DNA of 64,000 nucleotides from assembly GCF_003315595.1 (NCBI RefSeq), contig NZ_QNQU01000023.1:1-64000 (forward strand). The letters are read 5' to 3'. The notes under the pieces are model-generated. The model worked only from the letters and a program-made list of their open reading frames with translations, was not told the origin of the DNA and did no database searches. Positions 1 through 9,067 of this stretch are shown piece by piece (positions within the stretch are counted from its first letter, which is position 1; every line of letters starts with the position of its first letter). The stretch comes from Pedobacter miscanthi (GTDB lineage: Bacteria > Bacteroidota > Bacteroidia > Sphingobacteriales > Sphingobacteriaceae). The translations under genes were made by a program, and so were the position numbers.

Positions 1-70
1 AAATATTTATAACACTAAGTTAATAGCATTGGTGTCCTCACCGACCGAAACTTGTGATTAAAACAATGAT

Positions 71-90
71 GGTCTGTGGAGATACAGACT
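71..90. repeat. Short hairpin with TGGAGATA loop
   Basis: Arms GTCTG (72-76) and CAGAC (85-89) enclose the eight-base loop TGGAGATA. A larger hairpin at 58654-58677 has exactly the same loop between different arms, so the loop is conserved while the stem changes. The rest of 1-173 shows no gene. Confidence 0.4.
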
Positions 91-108
91 ATGGGTAAGT
101 TTATAACC

Positions 109-141
109 AAAGAAGTCAAGTTTTAAAAACTTGACTTCTTT
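109..141. terminator. Long palindrome beyond lutA, probable terminator
   Basis: A nearly perfect inverted repeat has 16-base arms at 109-124 and 126-141 around a single base, rich in A on the left and T on the right. It lies 33 bases beyond the stop codon of the minus-strand LutA-like gene and could end transcripts from either side. Confidence 0.55.
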
Positions 142-173
142 TCCTAGTACAAAAACTTGATAGGTTTAGTCAA

Positions 174-914
174 TTAATATTCCGTACTCTCTAACCAGCC
201 ATTACAAAGCACATCGGCAATATGCATGGTTTTGATCGCGAGATTATTTTTATCAATATAGCCCTGGAGGTGTAAAAGGCAGGAAAGATCTGTTGAGATA
301 ATATAATCTGCCTGTTGCGCTAAAGCATGATTTACTTTTTGCTCGGCCATGGCTGATGAAATGGCATCGAATTTAACCGCAAATGTACCGCCAAAACCAC
401 AGCACATATCGGTATCCTCCATTTCGATCATTTCTAAACCATGTACTTTAGAAAGCAGTTGACGGGGTTCATCTTTAATTTTGCATTCGCGCAAAGCACT
501 GCACGAATCGTGGTATACTGCTTTTCCTTCCAGTTCAGCCCCGAAATAATCTTTTCTGGCTACGTTCACCAGGAAATCAGAAAGTTCCCAGATGTTTGAT
601 TGTAAACTACGGCACTTGTTGTGCACAATGGTATTGGTAAACAGATCATTAAAACCACCTTTCACCATACCCACGCAAGATGCTGATGGGGCCACCACAT
701 AAGTATTTTCGGTAAAATCGTTCAGAAATTTTGTACCCACTTCTTTCGCTTCATCCCAATAACCTGCATTATAAGCCGGTTGTCCGCAACAGGTTTGTTT
801 TGAATTATAGCTTACCTCACATCCCGATTTTTCCAATAACCTCAGCGTGTTAAAAGCGGTTTCGGGGTATAACTGATCTACAAAACAGGGAACAAATAAT
901 TCTACTTTCATCAT
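174..914 (-). CDS. lutA: LutA-like (Fe-S)-binding oxidoreductase subunit
   Basis: The 246-residue protein consists of two cysteine-rich CCG domains. The first carries CCGQPAYNAG near residue 42 and the second CCGFGGTF near residue 171. This is the layout of LutA/YkgE, the small subunit of the LutABC complex that oxidises L-lactate in other bacteria, and it resembles the C-terminal half of GlcF. Length fits LutA (about 240). Two adjacent ATG codons (914 and 911) are possible starts. LutB and LutC would normally follow in an operon but are not visible; the sequence downstream (1-173) is non-coding, and the upstream neighbour is an unrelated permease 19 bases away. The family is clear. The lactate role is an inference, because orphan copies may serve other dehydrogenases. 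Confidence 0.8.
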   Translation of the reverse strand: MMKVELFVPCFVDQLYPETAFNTLRLLEKSGCEVSYNSKQTCCGQPAYNAGYWDEAKEVGTKFLNDFTENTYVVAPSASCVGMVKGGFNDLFTNTIVHNKCRSLQSNIWELSDFLVNVARKDYFGAELEGKAVYHDSCSALRECKIKDEPRQLLSKVHGLEMIEMEDTDMCCGFGGTFAVKFDAISSAMAEQKVNHALAQQADYIISTDLSCLLHLQGYIDKNNLAIKTMHIADVLCNGWLESTEY

Positions 915-928
915 ATTCTAAACGACTG

Positions 929-936
929 CAAACTTA
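929..936 (-). promoter_or_regulatory. Candidate -7 box for lutA
   Basis: The minus strand reads TAAGTTTG, matching the Bacteroidota -7 consensus TAnnTTTG, 14 bases before the ATG at 914. It overlaps the stop codon of the upstream permease. No matching -33 TTTG is seen, so this is tentative. Confidence 0.35.
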
Positions 937-2241
937 CAACTTTAGCGATTCTTTACGCTCGATTTTTCTTAATAACACTAAAAAGACTAATCCAACAATA
1001 AAAAATGATGCCAAAGCAATAATCGAGAAGCGAATATTTCCGGTTAAATCTTCAATATATGCAAAACTGAATAAGCCGATTACAATAGCCAGTTTTTCGG
1101 TTACATCATAAAAACTGAAAAATGAAGTGGTATCTTTTGTATCAACAGGCAGGTATTTAGAATAAGTAGAACGTGATAAAGACTGGATCCCGCCCATAAT
1201 TAAACCTACTATTGCAGCTAATGAATAAAACTGATATTCATTGGTGATATAATAGCCATAAACACAACAGCCTATCCACACTAAAACAACCATAATCAAT
1301 ACGTTTACATTACCGATTTTTTTCGCAAGAAACGACATCAGCATCGCACCGGGGATGGCCACCAGCTGGATGATCAATATCACGGCAATGAGTTTCGCTG
1401 TGCCTAATTTTAAAGTTTTTTCGGCAAAACCTGCTGCTGCCAGCATAATCGTTTGTACTCCCATCGAGTAGAAAAAGAAAGAGAATAAAAATCCTTTCAG
1501 TTTATTGATCTGTTTTAACTGCCCCCATACTTTAGAAAGTTCACTAAAGCCATCTTTAAAAATATTAGTTTTTACTTTATCATTTTGCGGTGTTCCGTTT
1601 GGAAGTGCCTTAAATGGAATCTGCGAGAAACCGATCCACCATACACCAACCAGTAAAAAGGACAGTCGTGGCGGGAAAGATGCATCGGTAATGCCAAACC
1701 ATTCCGGTTTTAATACAAATAAAAAGCAGATCAGTTGAAGCAAAACAGAACCAATGTATCCATAAGAAAATCCCTGTGCACTTACCCGGTCCTGGTGCTC
1801 TTCTGTCGCAATTTCCGGCAGGTAAGAATTACTGAACAATACACCGCCAATATAGCCCATGGCGGCCAGGGCAAACAAAATAATACTCATTTCGAGCGTG
1901 TCCAGTTTAAAGAAATACAACCCGATACAGGCTAAACCACCCATGTAGGTAAAGAATTTCATAAACGATTTCTTATTTCCCCTTCTGTCAGCAATAGACG
2001 AAAGCATTGGCAATGCAAAAGCCATGATCAGATAAGCGAATGATAAGGCGTAATTGGAAAGTGAAGTGTTGATGTATGTCCTGCCGAAAAATTGAACTTT
2101 ATCACCGTGTTCTTTAGTAGTGGTAATAATGGTATAATAGGCAGGAAAAATAGTAGAAGTAATGACTAAGTTATAGGCTGAGTTTGCCCAATCGAAGAAT
2201 GCCCACGAACGGATGGTTTTCTTATTGTTTTTTTCTATCAT
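934..2241 (-). CDS. MFS permease of the UMF1 / Atg22-like family
   Basis: This 435-residue, very hydrophobic protein has about twelve membrane segments. Its N-terminus carries the WAFFDWANSAYN signature near residues 13-24, which is typical of the UMF1 (Atg22-like) branch of the major facilitator superfamily. A glycine- and serine-rich segment, GLIMGGIQSLSRS, near residue 350 is also characteristic. Family members lie in the inner membrane and are thought to export amino acids or small metabolites, but no substrate can be read here. The start is an ATG at 2241. lutA follows 19 bases downstream but has its own candidate promoter, so an operon is possible rather than proven. Confidence 0.85.
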   Translation of the reverse strand: MIEKNNKKTIRSWAFFDWANSAYNLVITSTIFPAYYTIITTTKEHGDKVQFFGRTYINTSLSNYALSFAYLIMAFALPMLSSIADRRGNKKSFMKFFTYMGGLACIGLYFFKLDTLEMSIILFALAAMGYIGGVLFSNSYLPEIATEEHQDRVSAQGFSYGYIGSVLLQLICFLFVLKPEWFGITDASFPPRLSFLLVGVWWIGFSQIPFKALPNGTPQNDKVKTNIFKDGFSELSKVWGQLKQINKLKGFLFSFFFYSMGVQTIMLAAAGFAEKTLKLGTAKLIAVILIIQLVAIPGAMLMSFLAKKIGNVNVLIMVVLVWIGCCVYGYYITNEYQFYSLAAIVGLIMGGIQSLSRSTYSKYLPVDTKDTTSFFSFYDVTEKLAIVIGLFSFAYIEDLTGNIRFSIIALASFFIVGLVFLVLLRKIERKESLKL

Positions 2242-2254
2242 TTAGTTTTAAGGA

Positions 2255-2375
2255 GGTTAACTGGTTAATCGGTTAACTGGTTAATTATAGGCGGCTAAAT
2301 AGTTCAATACAAAACTAATATTTTATTGCTAACTTGTTTCGTCATTTTTCTCAAATCTCAAATCTCAAATCTCAC
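2255..2375. repeat. Short tandem repeats between permease and recQ
   Basis: Positions 2255-2287 repeat GGTTAACTGGTTAA twice with slight variation, the same 14-mer that recurs at 44.2-44.35 kb. Positions 2349-2374 hold three and a half copies of the heptamer TCTCAAA. Both look like slippage-prone sequence; no gene is present. Confidence 0.6.
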
Positions 2376-2377
2376 AA

Positions 2378-4270
2378 CTAAATATAATACTTCTTCCCAT
2401 CACTTTTGATCTTACCCGCATCTAATAATTCTCTTATTGCATCAATTCTTTCAGTTTCAGTACCATTTTTTATGTTTGTAACCAGATCATCAAGGCTTAA
2501 AGGTTGTTGCTGAAGCAGCGAAATAATTTCAAAGGCGATTTCTTCGCCCATCTGACTTTGGCTTTCAGCCCTTTTTTCGGCCAAACAAACATCACAAACG
2601 CCACATTTTACAGCATGATGCTCGTCAAAATAGTTGAGTAATTGAATGCTCCTGCAAACATTTGATGAGGTATAAGCTACCACTGCATTAATCTGCTTAT
2701 GTAATATCTCTTTTCTTAAACCAAGATATTTAACATCAAGATCGAAATGATCCATATCCACCCGTGGTCTCACATACTGCAATTGCGGTTGATCGGTTTG
2801 CGGAATATAGGTAAGTAACTCGATGCTTTCCAATTTCTTAAGCAATGCGACGATATCCTTGTAGGAAAGTCCCGTTTTTTTGGCTAAATCGGCTTCATTG
2901 ATCTTCACAAAACCATCAAAGGCACCGCCATGCGAACGCTGGATGGTTTTAATAATGCCATCATAAGCTTTGTTTTCGATCTGGAAACGATAAATATCTT
3001 CGTGGGCAGCAATAAACATCATCCTTGAGGGCAGAAAAACACTTTCGGATAAGGTAAGGTAGCCATCATGCTCTAAAAACTTTAGTGCAGAAAGGGTTTT
3101 AAGCACACTTATATTAAACCGTTTACAGAAGTCCGCGATATCGAAATTAAAGGTTAAACCTTCGCCGGCACCAAATGCCAGTTGAAAATAATTACCAAGG
3201 TAATGGTATACTTTTCTAATCTCCTCTGGAGAAGGAAAACTATCGAGGTAACGCGATTCTAAACCCAGTACATCAGATTGATTGGCCAACAGCACCGCGT
3301 AACTTCTTTTTTCATCACGCCCTGCCCTGCCGGCTTCCTGGTAATAGGCTTCCAGGCTTTCGGGCAGATCTAAATGTACCACGAACCTTACATCGGCTTT
3401 ATCAATCCCCATTCCGAAGGCATTGGTAGCCACCATAATCCGGGTTTTATTGTTTTTCCATTCTTCCTGTTTTAAAAAACGCACATCACGCTCCAGTCCG
3501 GCATGGTAAAAATCGGCTTTTATCTGGTTTCTGTTGATGAAATTAGCTATTTCAGCTGTTTCTCTGCGGTTGCGTACATAAACCAGTCCCGTGCCCTTAA
3601 CGTTCTGACAGATATCGATCAGCTTTTTATATTTATCTTCATTACCGAATACTACATAACTCAAATTATCGCGGGCGAAACTTTTAACAAAAACCTGAGG
3701 ATCTTTCATTTCCAGTTTCTCGATAATATCTTTCCTTACAAATTCGGTAGCGGTAGCGGTAAGTGCCAATACCGGAACATTTGGAAGAATTTCGCGGAGT
3801 TTGGCAATCTGCTGGTAAGGCGGACGGAAATCATAACCCCATTGCGAAATACAATGTGCTTCATCAACCGCAATCAGGTTTACATTCATGTACGAAATAC
3901 GCACACGGACTAAATCGGCCAATAAACGCTCGGGAGACAAATAAAGAAATTTAATTTTGCCGTAAATACAGTTATCAAGCAGGATATCAATTTCACGTTT
4001 CCCCATCCCCGCATAAATGGCAATCGCCTCAATCCCCTTTGATTTCAGGTTTTCTACCTGATCTTTCATCAGGGCAATTAATGGCGAAACTACAATACAA
4101 ATACCCTCTTTAACCATTGCCGGCACCTGAAAACAGATCGATTTTCCTCCACCTGTAGGCAATAGCGCTAAACTGTCATTTCCTTCTAAAACCGAAGCAA
4201 TAATATCCTGTTGTAGCGGCCTGAAAGCTTGGTGTCCCCAATATTTTTGTAAAATCTCTATTGCTGTCAT
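2378..4270 (-). CDS. recQ: ATP-dependent DNA helicase RecQ
   Basis: RecQ unwinds DNA 3' to 5' in recombination and fork repair. The 630-residue protein shows Walker A (LLPTGGGKS, residues 36-44), the DEAH box with the RecQ aromatic loop (DEAHCISQWGYDFRP, from 136), helicase motifs V-VI (GMGIDKADVRF; QEAGRAGRD) and a zinc-binding RQC region ending in CGVCDVC. The C-terminus runs on to a short helical region without an obvious HRDC domain, so it is a RecQ of the shorter Bacteroidota type. The start is ATG 4270, before LQKYWGHQAFRPLQ, the conserved family N-terminus. A TAGTTTTG box lies 13 bases upstream. It is transcribed alone. Confidence 0.95.
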   Translation of the reverse strand: MTAIEILQKYWGHQAFRPLQQDIIASVLEGNDSLALLPTGGGKSICFQVPAMVKEGICIVVSPLIALMKDQVENLKSKGIEAIAIYAGMGKREIDILLDNCIYGKIKFLYLSPERLLADLVRVRISYMNVNLIAVDEAHCISQWGYDFRPPYQQIAKLREILPNVPVLALTATATEFVRKDIIEKLEMKDPQVFVKSFARDNLSYVVFGNEDKYKKLIDICQNVKGTGLVYVRNRRETAEIANFINRNQIKADFYHAGLERDVRFLKQEEWKNNKTRIMVATNAFGMGIDKADVRFVVHLDLPESLEAYYQEAGRAGRDEKRSYAVLLANQSDVLGLESRYLDSFPSPEEIRKVYHYLGNYFQLAFGAGEGLTFNFDIADFCKRFNISVLKTLSALKFLEHDGYLTLSESVFLPSRMMFIAAHEDIYRFQIENKAYDGIIKTIQRSHGGAFDGFVKINEADLAKKTGLSYKDIVALLKKLESIELLTYIPQTDQPQLQYVRPRVDMDHFDLDVKYLGLRKEILHKQINAVVAYTSSNVCRSIQLLNYFDEHHAVKCGVCDVCLAEKRAESQSQMGEEIAFEIISLLQQQPLSLDDLVTNIKNGTETERIDAIRELLDAGKIKSDGKKYYI

Positions 4271-4283
4271 AAATCGGCGGTAT

Positions 4284-4291
4284 CAAAACTA
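4284..4291 (-). promoter_or_regulatory. Candidate -7 box for recQ
   Basis: The minus strand reads TAGTTTTG, matching TAnnTTTG, 13 bases before the recQ ATG. No convincing -33 element was found at the expected spacing. Confidence 0.4.
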
Positions 4292-4427
4292 TACATTTAA
4301 TCCAAAATCGCCACTTATTATTGTTAGAAATTGAAAAATCATCTTCAGAAAAGATTATTAACTTTGCCAAATAAGACAGGTTAGATGTTAGAAACACAGT
4401 TTACAGATAAAATTTTCTTCTTAACGC

Positions 4428-4508
4428 CGTCACCCTGAATTCATTTCAGGGTCTGTAAAGCAAGAGAGATGCTGAAATAAATCCGATAGCTATCGGATCA
4501 GCATGACG
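4428..4508. repeat. Dispersed palindromic element, family R3
   Basis: The element runs from GTCACCCTGAA to CAGCATGACG and contains a CCTGAA...TTCAGG hairpin plus a perfect 18-base palindrome, ATCCGATAGCTATCGGAT, at 4481-4498. A partial relative lies at 9068-9105. Together with the twin palindromes at 4562-4643 it is the main content of the 445-base gap 4271-4715. Confidence 0.6.
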
Positions 4509-4561
4509 ATCTGACTAAACTTCATTTATCAGATTGAAATATTAATTGAATTATCAAGACG

Positions 4562-4643
4562 CTCAGCAGTACTGAGGGAAATTGAAAATTGAACCTTTTT
4601 AATACTTTTTTAAAAGCCTAACAAAACTCTCAGCAGTGCTGAG
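4562..4643. promoter_or_regulatory. Twin 15-bp palindromes upstream of the amidohydrolase
   Basis: CTCAGCAGTACTGAG occurs at 4562-4576 and CTCAGCAGTGCTGAG at 4629-4643. They differ at one base, are 67 bases apart, and lie 140 and 73 bases before the ATG at 4716. Two near-identical palindromes in one promoter region suggest a dimeric regulator's operator, but a mobile repeat is possible too. Confidence 0.4.
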
Positions 4644-4715
4644 ACAATTACATTTCAATAAAAAACTACTTCAGAAAAAAATACACAAATTATTTAAATA
4701 ACCATCCCGCATATA

Positions 4716-7700
4716 ATGAAACACCTCTATTTCCTATCCGCTCTTTCCTTATTATTTTTCAGTTCTTATGCCCAGGAAAAGAAATGGGATATCGAAAAAT
4801 ATTTGGGTACCACTAAAAACTTCACTTTAAATACAGACGAAGGCACCTGGATGAACCTTGATGTAAGCGCCGACGGACAGGAAATTGTTTTTGATTTACT
4901 GGGCGATATTTACACAATGCCGATTACTGGTGGTATGGCGAAATTGATCAGTGGAGGTGTGGCCTGGGATGTACAGCCAAGGTTTAGCCCCAACGGAAAG
5001 TATATTTCTTATACCAGCGATAAAAGTGGTGGCGATAATATCTGGATCATGAATCGTGATGGTTCGGGCAAAAAACAAATTACCAAAGAGAGTTTCAGGT
5101 TATTGAACAATGCTACCTGGATGCCCAACAGCGAATATGTAGTGGCCCGAAAACATTTTACAGCCAGCCGGTCGTTAGGTGCCGGCGAGATGTGGATGTA
5201 CAGTATAAATGGCGGTGATGGTGTGCAGTTAACTAAACGCAAAAACGATCAGCAGGATGCGGGTGAGCCGAACGTATCGCCAGATGGCAGGTATGTTTAT
5301 TTTAGCGAAGATGTAAGTCCTGGGCCAAATTTTGAATACAGTAAAGATCCCAATGGAACTATTTATGCCATCCGTCAGCTGGATTTAACTACAGGAAAAC
5401 TAAGTACTTTAATTAACGAACAGGGAGGCGCCTGCCGTCCGCAGGTTTCTCCCGACGGAAATATGATTGCTTTTGTAAAACGCGTAAGGTTAAAATCCAC
5501 TTTATATGTGCAGAATCTTAAAACCGGTGAAGAATGGCCGGTAAACGAAGATTTATCACATGATCAGCAGGAAACCTGGGCCATTTTTGGCGTTTATCCT
5601 AATTTCGCATGGACACCCGACAGCAAAAGCATTGTTTTTTATGCCAGAGGGAAAATCAGAAAAACTGAAATCGGTACATTAATCAATACTACTATTCCCT
5701 TTCAGGCCAATACCATTCAAACCGTACAACAGGCTTTACATTTTGAGCAACAGGTTTTCAGCAATGAATTTTCAGCCAAAATGTTAAGACAATTAAGTAC
5801 TTCCCCTGATGGAAAAACCATTGTTTTTAACGCAGCAGGATTTCTATATAAACAGGAATTACCTGCCGGAATAGCAGAAAGATTAACCAATGGTTTGGAT
5901 TTCGAATTTGAACCTGCTTTTAGTCCGGATGGAAAATATGTGGTTTATACCACCTGGAGTGATGAATTACGCGGAGCTATAAAAAGAACCGATCTGAAAT
6001 CTGGAAAAACGATCACTTTAAGTGATGAAAAAGGCTTTTACTATTCTCCTCAATATTCGACCAAGGGAGATAAAATTGTTTTTAGAAAAGGCAGTGGAAA
6101 TGATGTTCTGGGTTATAACTATGGCCGTGGCACAGGTATTTTTATCATGCCCGCAAACGGAGGTGCCAAAACGCTGATTTCTGATAATGGAATCCGTCCA
6201 CAATTTAACAACACCGATACACGCATTTATTTCCAGAGTTATGCCGATGGTAAAAAAGCTTTAAAAAGTATCGATTTAAACGGTGCAAATGAAAGAACGC
6301 ATTTTACTTCCCAATATGCCAATCAGTTTGTCATCAGTCCGGATAATAAGTGGGTGGCATTTAACGAGCTTTTTAATGTATACATTACGCCGATGATCAA
6401 TGTTGGTACCGCTCAGGATGCTTCTGCTGGGAATAAAGCCATTCCGGTTACTAAAGTGACTACAGATGGTGGAACCTATATCCAATGGAGTGCCGACAGT
6501 AAAAACCTGCACTGGACATTGGGACCAAAATATTTCACCATTGATGTAAACAGTGCTTTTAATTTTGATGGAAACACGCCAAAAACCGAAGCATCATCAA
6601 TTGAAATCAATCTTGTTTTAAAATCTGATGTACCTACCGGAATTGTGGCCTTAAAAGGCGCCCGTATTATTTCGATGAAAGGCGATGAAGTAATAGAAAA
6701 TGGAACCATTGTTACTGATGGCAATAAAATTACAGCAATTGGGAAATCGGATGCGGTAACCATCCCAGCCAATGCCAAAGTAATTGATGTAAACGGTAAA
6801 ACCATTATGCCGGGTATTGTTGATGTACATGCACATTTGCGTACCAGTCCGGATGGGATAACGCCACAAAGTGACTGGAGTTACATGGCTAATTTAGCTT
6901 TTGGGGTAACCACCTCGCACGATCCATCGAGCAATACAGAAATGGTTTTTAGTCAGAGCGAAATGCTTAAAGCCGGCCGGATGATCGGTCCGAGGGTTTA
7001 TTCTACAGGCTCTATTTTATATGGTGCAGATGGTGACTTTAAAGTGGTAATTAACAGTTTAGATGATGCTTTGGCTAATTTACGCAGGTTAAAAGCCGTT
7101 GGGGCATTTTCGGTAAAATCGTACAACCAACCACGAAGAGAACAGCGTCAGCAGATTTTGGAAGCCGCAAGGCAGTTAAAAATGGAAGTGGTGCCTGAAG
7201 GTGGCTCAACATTTTTCACCAATATGAATATGGTTGCCGATGGCCATACCGGAATTGAGCACAGTATACCTGTTTTACCGGTTTATAAAGATGTTACCAC
7301 CCTATGGAACAATACCGAAGTGGGCTATACCCCTACTTTGATTGTGGCTTATGGCGGCCAGTGGGGCGAAAATTATTGGTACGACAGAACCAATGTTTGG
7401 GAGAATGAAAAATTAATGACTTACACTCCACGCTCTATAATAGATGCAAGGGCCAGACGCAGAACCACTTCTGAATATAGTGATTACAACCACATCGACA
7501 TTGCAAAAGCGACCAAACAAATTGCAGATGGGGGCACAAAAGTGAATCTTGGCGCACATGGGCAAATTCAGGGATTAGGTGCACACTGGGAACTGTGGAT
7601 GTTGGTACAGGGCGGTTTTAGTCCGTTACAGGCCATTAGGGCAGCTACATTGAACGGCGCAAGCTATTTGGGCATGAATAAGGAAATAGGTTCGTTAGAA

Positions 7701-7943
7701 GTAGGTAAACTGGCTGATATGATAATCATGGATGCCAATCCCTTGGATGATATCAGGAACTCTGAAAAAATCAAATATGTGATGATCAATGGCCGCCTTT
7801 ACGATAGTGCAACTTTAAACGAAGTGGGTACAAGAGAAAAACTGCGTGGTAAACTATGGTTCGAAAATATCAGGGGAAATGGTTATATCATTCCTACAGG
7901 CGAATCAGAAACCTGGACATTTACTGTTCCGCATTGCGATTAA
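4716..7943 (+). CDS. Secreted TolB-propeller amidohydrolase
   Basis: A Sec signal peptide (MKHLYFLSALSLLFFSSYAQ) begins this 1075-residue protein. Residues from about 40 to 600 hold repeated PD40/TolB-type propeller blades (FSPNGKYISYTSD, VSPDGRYVYFSED, FSPDGKYVVYTTW). From about residue 650 an amidohydrolase barrel follows, with the metal-binding DVHAHLR motif, GHTGIEH, and a C-terminal GKLADMIIMDANPL typical of imidazolonepropionase/dipeptidase relatives. It probably hydrolyses a cyclic amide or peptide bond in the periplasm or outside the cell; the substrate is unknown. Where many relatives have GTD near the last metal ligand, this one reads GAHGQ. It stands alone with twin palindromes upstream. 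Confidence 0.85.
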   Translation: MKHLYFLSALSLLFFSSYAQEKKWDIEKYLGTTKNFTLNTDEGTWMNLDVSADGQEIVFDLLGDIYTMPITGGMAKLISGGVAWDVQPRFSPNGKYISYTSDKSGGDNIWIMNRDGSGKKQITKESFRLLNNATWMPNSEYVVARKHFTASRSLGAGEMWMYSINGGDGVQLTKRKNDQQDAGEPNVSPDGRYVYFSEDVSPGPNFEYSKDPNGTIYAIRQLDLTTGKLSTLINEQGGACRPQVSPDGNMIAFVKRVRLKSTLYVQNLKTGEEWPVNEDLSHDQQETWAIFGVYPNFAWTPDSKSIVFYARGKIRKTEIGTLINTTIPFQANTIQTVQQALHFEQQVFSNEFSAKMLRQLSTSPDGKTIVFNAAGFLYKQELPAGIAERLTNGLDFEFEPAFSPDGKYVVYTTWSDELRGAIKRTDLKSGKTITLSDEKGFYYSPQYSTKGDKIVFRKGSGNDVLGYNYGRGTGIFIMPANGGAKTLISDNGIRPQFNNTDTRIYFQSYADGKKALKSIDLNGANERTHFTSQYANQFVISPDNKWVAFNELFNVYITPMINVGTAQDASAGNKAIPVTKVTTDGGTYIQWSADSKNLHWTLGPKYFTIDVNSAFNFDGNTPKTEASSIEINLVLKSDVPTGIVALKGARIISMKGDEVIENGTIVTDGNKITAIGKSDAVTIPANAKVIDVNGKTIMPGIVDVHAHLRTSPDGITPQSDWSYMANLAFGVTTSHDPSSNTEMVFSQSEMLKAGRMIGPRVYSTGSILYGADGDFKVVINSLDDALANLRRLKAVGAFSVKSYNQPRREQRQQILEAARQLKMEVVPEGGSTFFTNMNMVADGHTGIEHSIPVLPVYKDVTTLWNNTEVGYTPTLIVAYGGQWGENYWYDRTNVWENEKLMTYTPRSIIDARARRRTTSEYSDYNHIDIAKATKQIADGGTKVNLGAHGQIQGLGAHWELWMLVQGGFSPLQAIRAATLNGASYLGMNKEIGSLEVGKLADMIIMDANPLDDIRNSEKIKYVMINGRLYDSATLNEVGTREKLRGKLWFENIRGNGYIIPTGESETWTFTVPHCD

Positions 7944-7971
7944 TTTTTAGCATAATAATCTAATTTTAAGT

Positions 7972-7979
7972 AAATTTGA
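7972..7979 (+). promoter_or_regulatory. -7 box directly before the vapBC-like pair
   Basis: TAAATTTG ends only three bases before the ATG at 7983. If transcription starts 4-7 bases after the box, as usual in Bacteroidota, the message begins at the start codon and is leaderless. Confidence 0.5.
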
Positions 7980-7982
7980 TTT

Positions 7983-8204
7983 ATGGAAACCGTACTACTA
8001 CAGATCAACAATAATAAAGCATACCAAGTTCTTAAGGATTTGGAAGACTTGAATATTGTAAAGGTTTTAAAAAAAACAGTATCAACTGATAAAAAAAAAT
8101 CAGCCCATGATTTTATAGGCCTTATTTCAAAGTCAGATATGGAGCTGATTGACAAAGCAATTGAAGAAGATTGTGAAAATATCGACTTAGATGGCTGGAA
8201 ATAA
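7983..8204 (+). CDS. Antitoxin of a VapBC-like pair
   Basis: The 73-residue acidic protein overlaps the following PIN-domain toxin by 14 bases, the usual antitoxin-first arrangement. It has a lysine-rich middle (KVLKKTVSTDKKKS) and a C-terminal acidic helix ending in IDLDGWK, as expected for a toxin-wrapping tail. No classic AbrB, ribbon-helix-helix or Phd motif is evident, so the DNA-binding class cannot be named. The assignment rests on position, size and partner. Translation of the toxin is probably coupled to this frame, and the promoter box three bases upstream suggests a leaderless message. Confidence 0.7.
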   Translation: METVLLQINNNKAYQVLKDLEDLNIVKVLKKTVSTDKKKSAHDFIGLISKSDMELIDKAIEEDCENIDLDGWK

Positions 8205-8580
8205 GGTTTTATTAGATACCAATATCATTTCTGCTTTGTTTAAAGGTGATGTTACCATCGCCAATCATATTGATAAATCAGATGTATACCTGTCTTCAAT
8301 TATTATTGGGGAACTATGTTACGGAGCAGAATATTCCACTAAAATTAAACAAAACATTGCCAATATTAAACAACTTATTTCAGCCTATAACATTTTAACC
8401 ATTGATGATGAAACAGCACTTATCTACGGTAAAATAAAAGCTGATTTAAGAAGAAAAGGCACTCCTATACCTGAAAACGATATTTGGATCGCATCATCGG
8501 CAATACAGCACAAGCTTAAATTAAGCACCAGAGACAAGCACTTTCAGGAAATCACCGGATTAACGATATTGAACTGGTAA
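8191..8580 (+). CDS. vapC: PIN-domain toxin, VapC-type ribonuclease
   Basis: The 129-residue protein has the four acidic residues of a VapC active site at the expected places: D9 in LLDTNIIS, E41 in IIGELCYG, D97 in PENDIWIA and D115 in STRDKHF. VapC toxins are magnesium-dependent ribonucleases that cut tRNA or rRNA. The start ATG lies inside the last codons of the antitoxin gene, so the pair is translationally coupled. All catalytic residues are intact, so the toxin is probably active. The RNA target cannot be predicted from the sequence. Confidence 0.88.
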   Translation: MAGNKVLLDTNIISALFKGDVTIANHIDKSDVYLSSIIIGELCYGAEYSTKIKQNIANIKQLISAYNILTIDDETALIYGKIKADLRRKGTPIPENDIWIASSAIQHKLKLSTRDKHFQEITGLTILNW

Positions 8581-8674
8581 ACTTAGGAAAGACTTTTTGA
8601 GCATATAAGACACATATCGCTTAAATCAAATATTCCTTATTTGCTCGAAATATAAAATACGGATTATTAAAGCC

Positions 8675-8743
8675 ATGAGATATTGTATTGCATTAGTATT
8701 TCTTTGTTAATTGCTTAATACTTCGAAAGCACAAAACCTATAG
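8675..8743 (+). pseudogene. Possible remnant of a secreted-protein start
   Basis: The frame reads MRYCIALVFLC, a TAA stop, then LLNTSKAQNL and a TAG stop. Ignoring the first stop, this resembles a Bacteroidota signal peptide with its KAQ cleavage site. Nothing coding continues after it. It may be a decayed gene start or chance. Confidence 0.2.
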
Positions 8744-8772
8744 CATCAAATAGGTAATTTAGATCACATCAT

Positions 8773-9036
8773 ATGAAACCAACTAAACTTTATACTATCG
8801 CCTCAGTTATTTTCTTAATATTAAGCATACTCGTCTTTTCGTACAGCGGATATTACATTCTGGGCATTCAAACGGTAAATCTTTTTCTTGCACTGATTGC
8901 AATGGCATACATCACTTCTTTTATTGCGGTGATGAAAGATCGTAAGTCTGTTATTGGCTGGTTATTGCTTGTTTTCAATTCAATTATAATAATCTGCATT
9001 ATCTATTTCCTTACACATTTTAAAATGAAGATGTAG
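8773..9036 (+). CDS. Small membrane protein, unknown function
   Basis: I do not recognise the family. The 87-residue product has three predicted membrane segments (about residues 8-28, 34-54 and 62-82) and a basic C-terminus. A short charged loop, MKDRKS, separates the second and third. The start is the ATG at 8773. It stands alone between the VapC gene and a repeat region, and no promoter box is evident. Composition and hydrophobic pattern look real rather than accidental. Confidence 0.55.
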   Translation: MKPTKLYTIASVIFLILSILVFSYSGYYILGIQTVNLFLALIAMAYITSFIAVMKDRKSVIGWLLLVFNSIIIICIIYFLTHFKMKM

Positions 9037-9067
9037 TGCTAATGTCCGGCGCGGATCATCATCTTTC

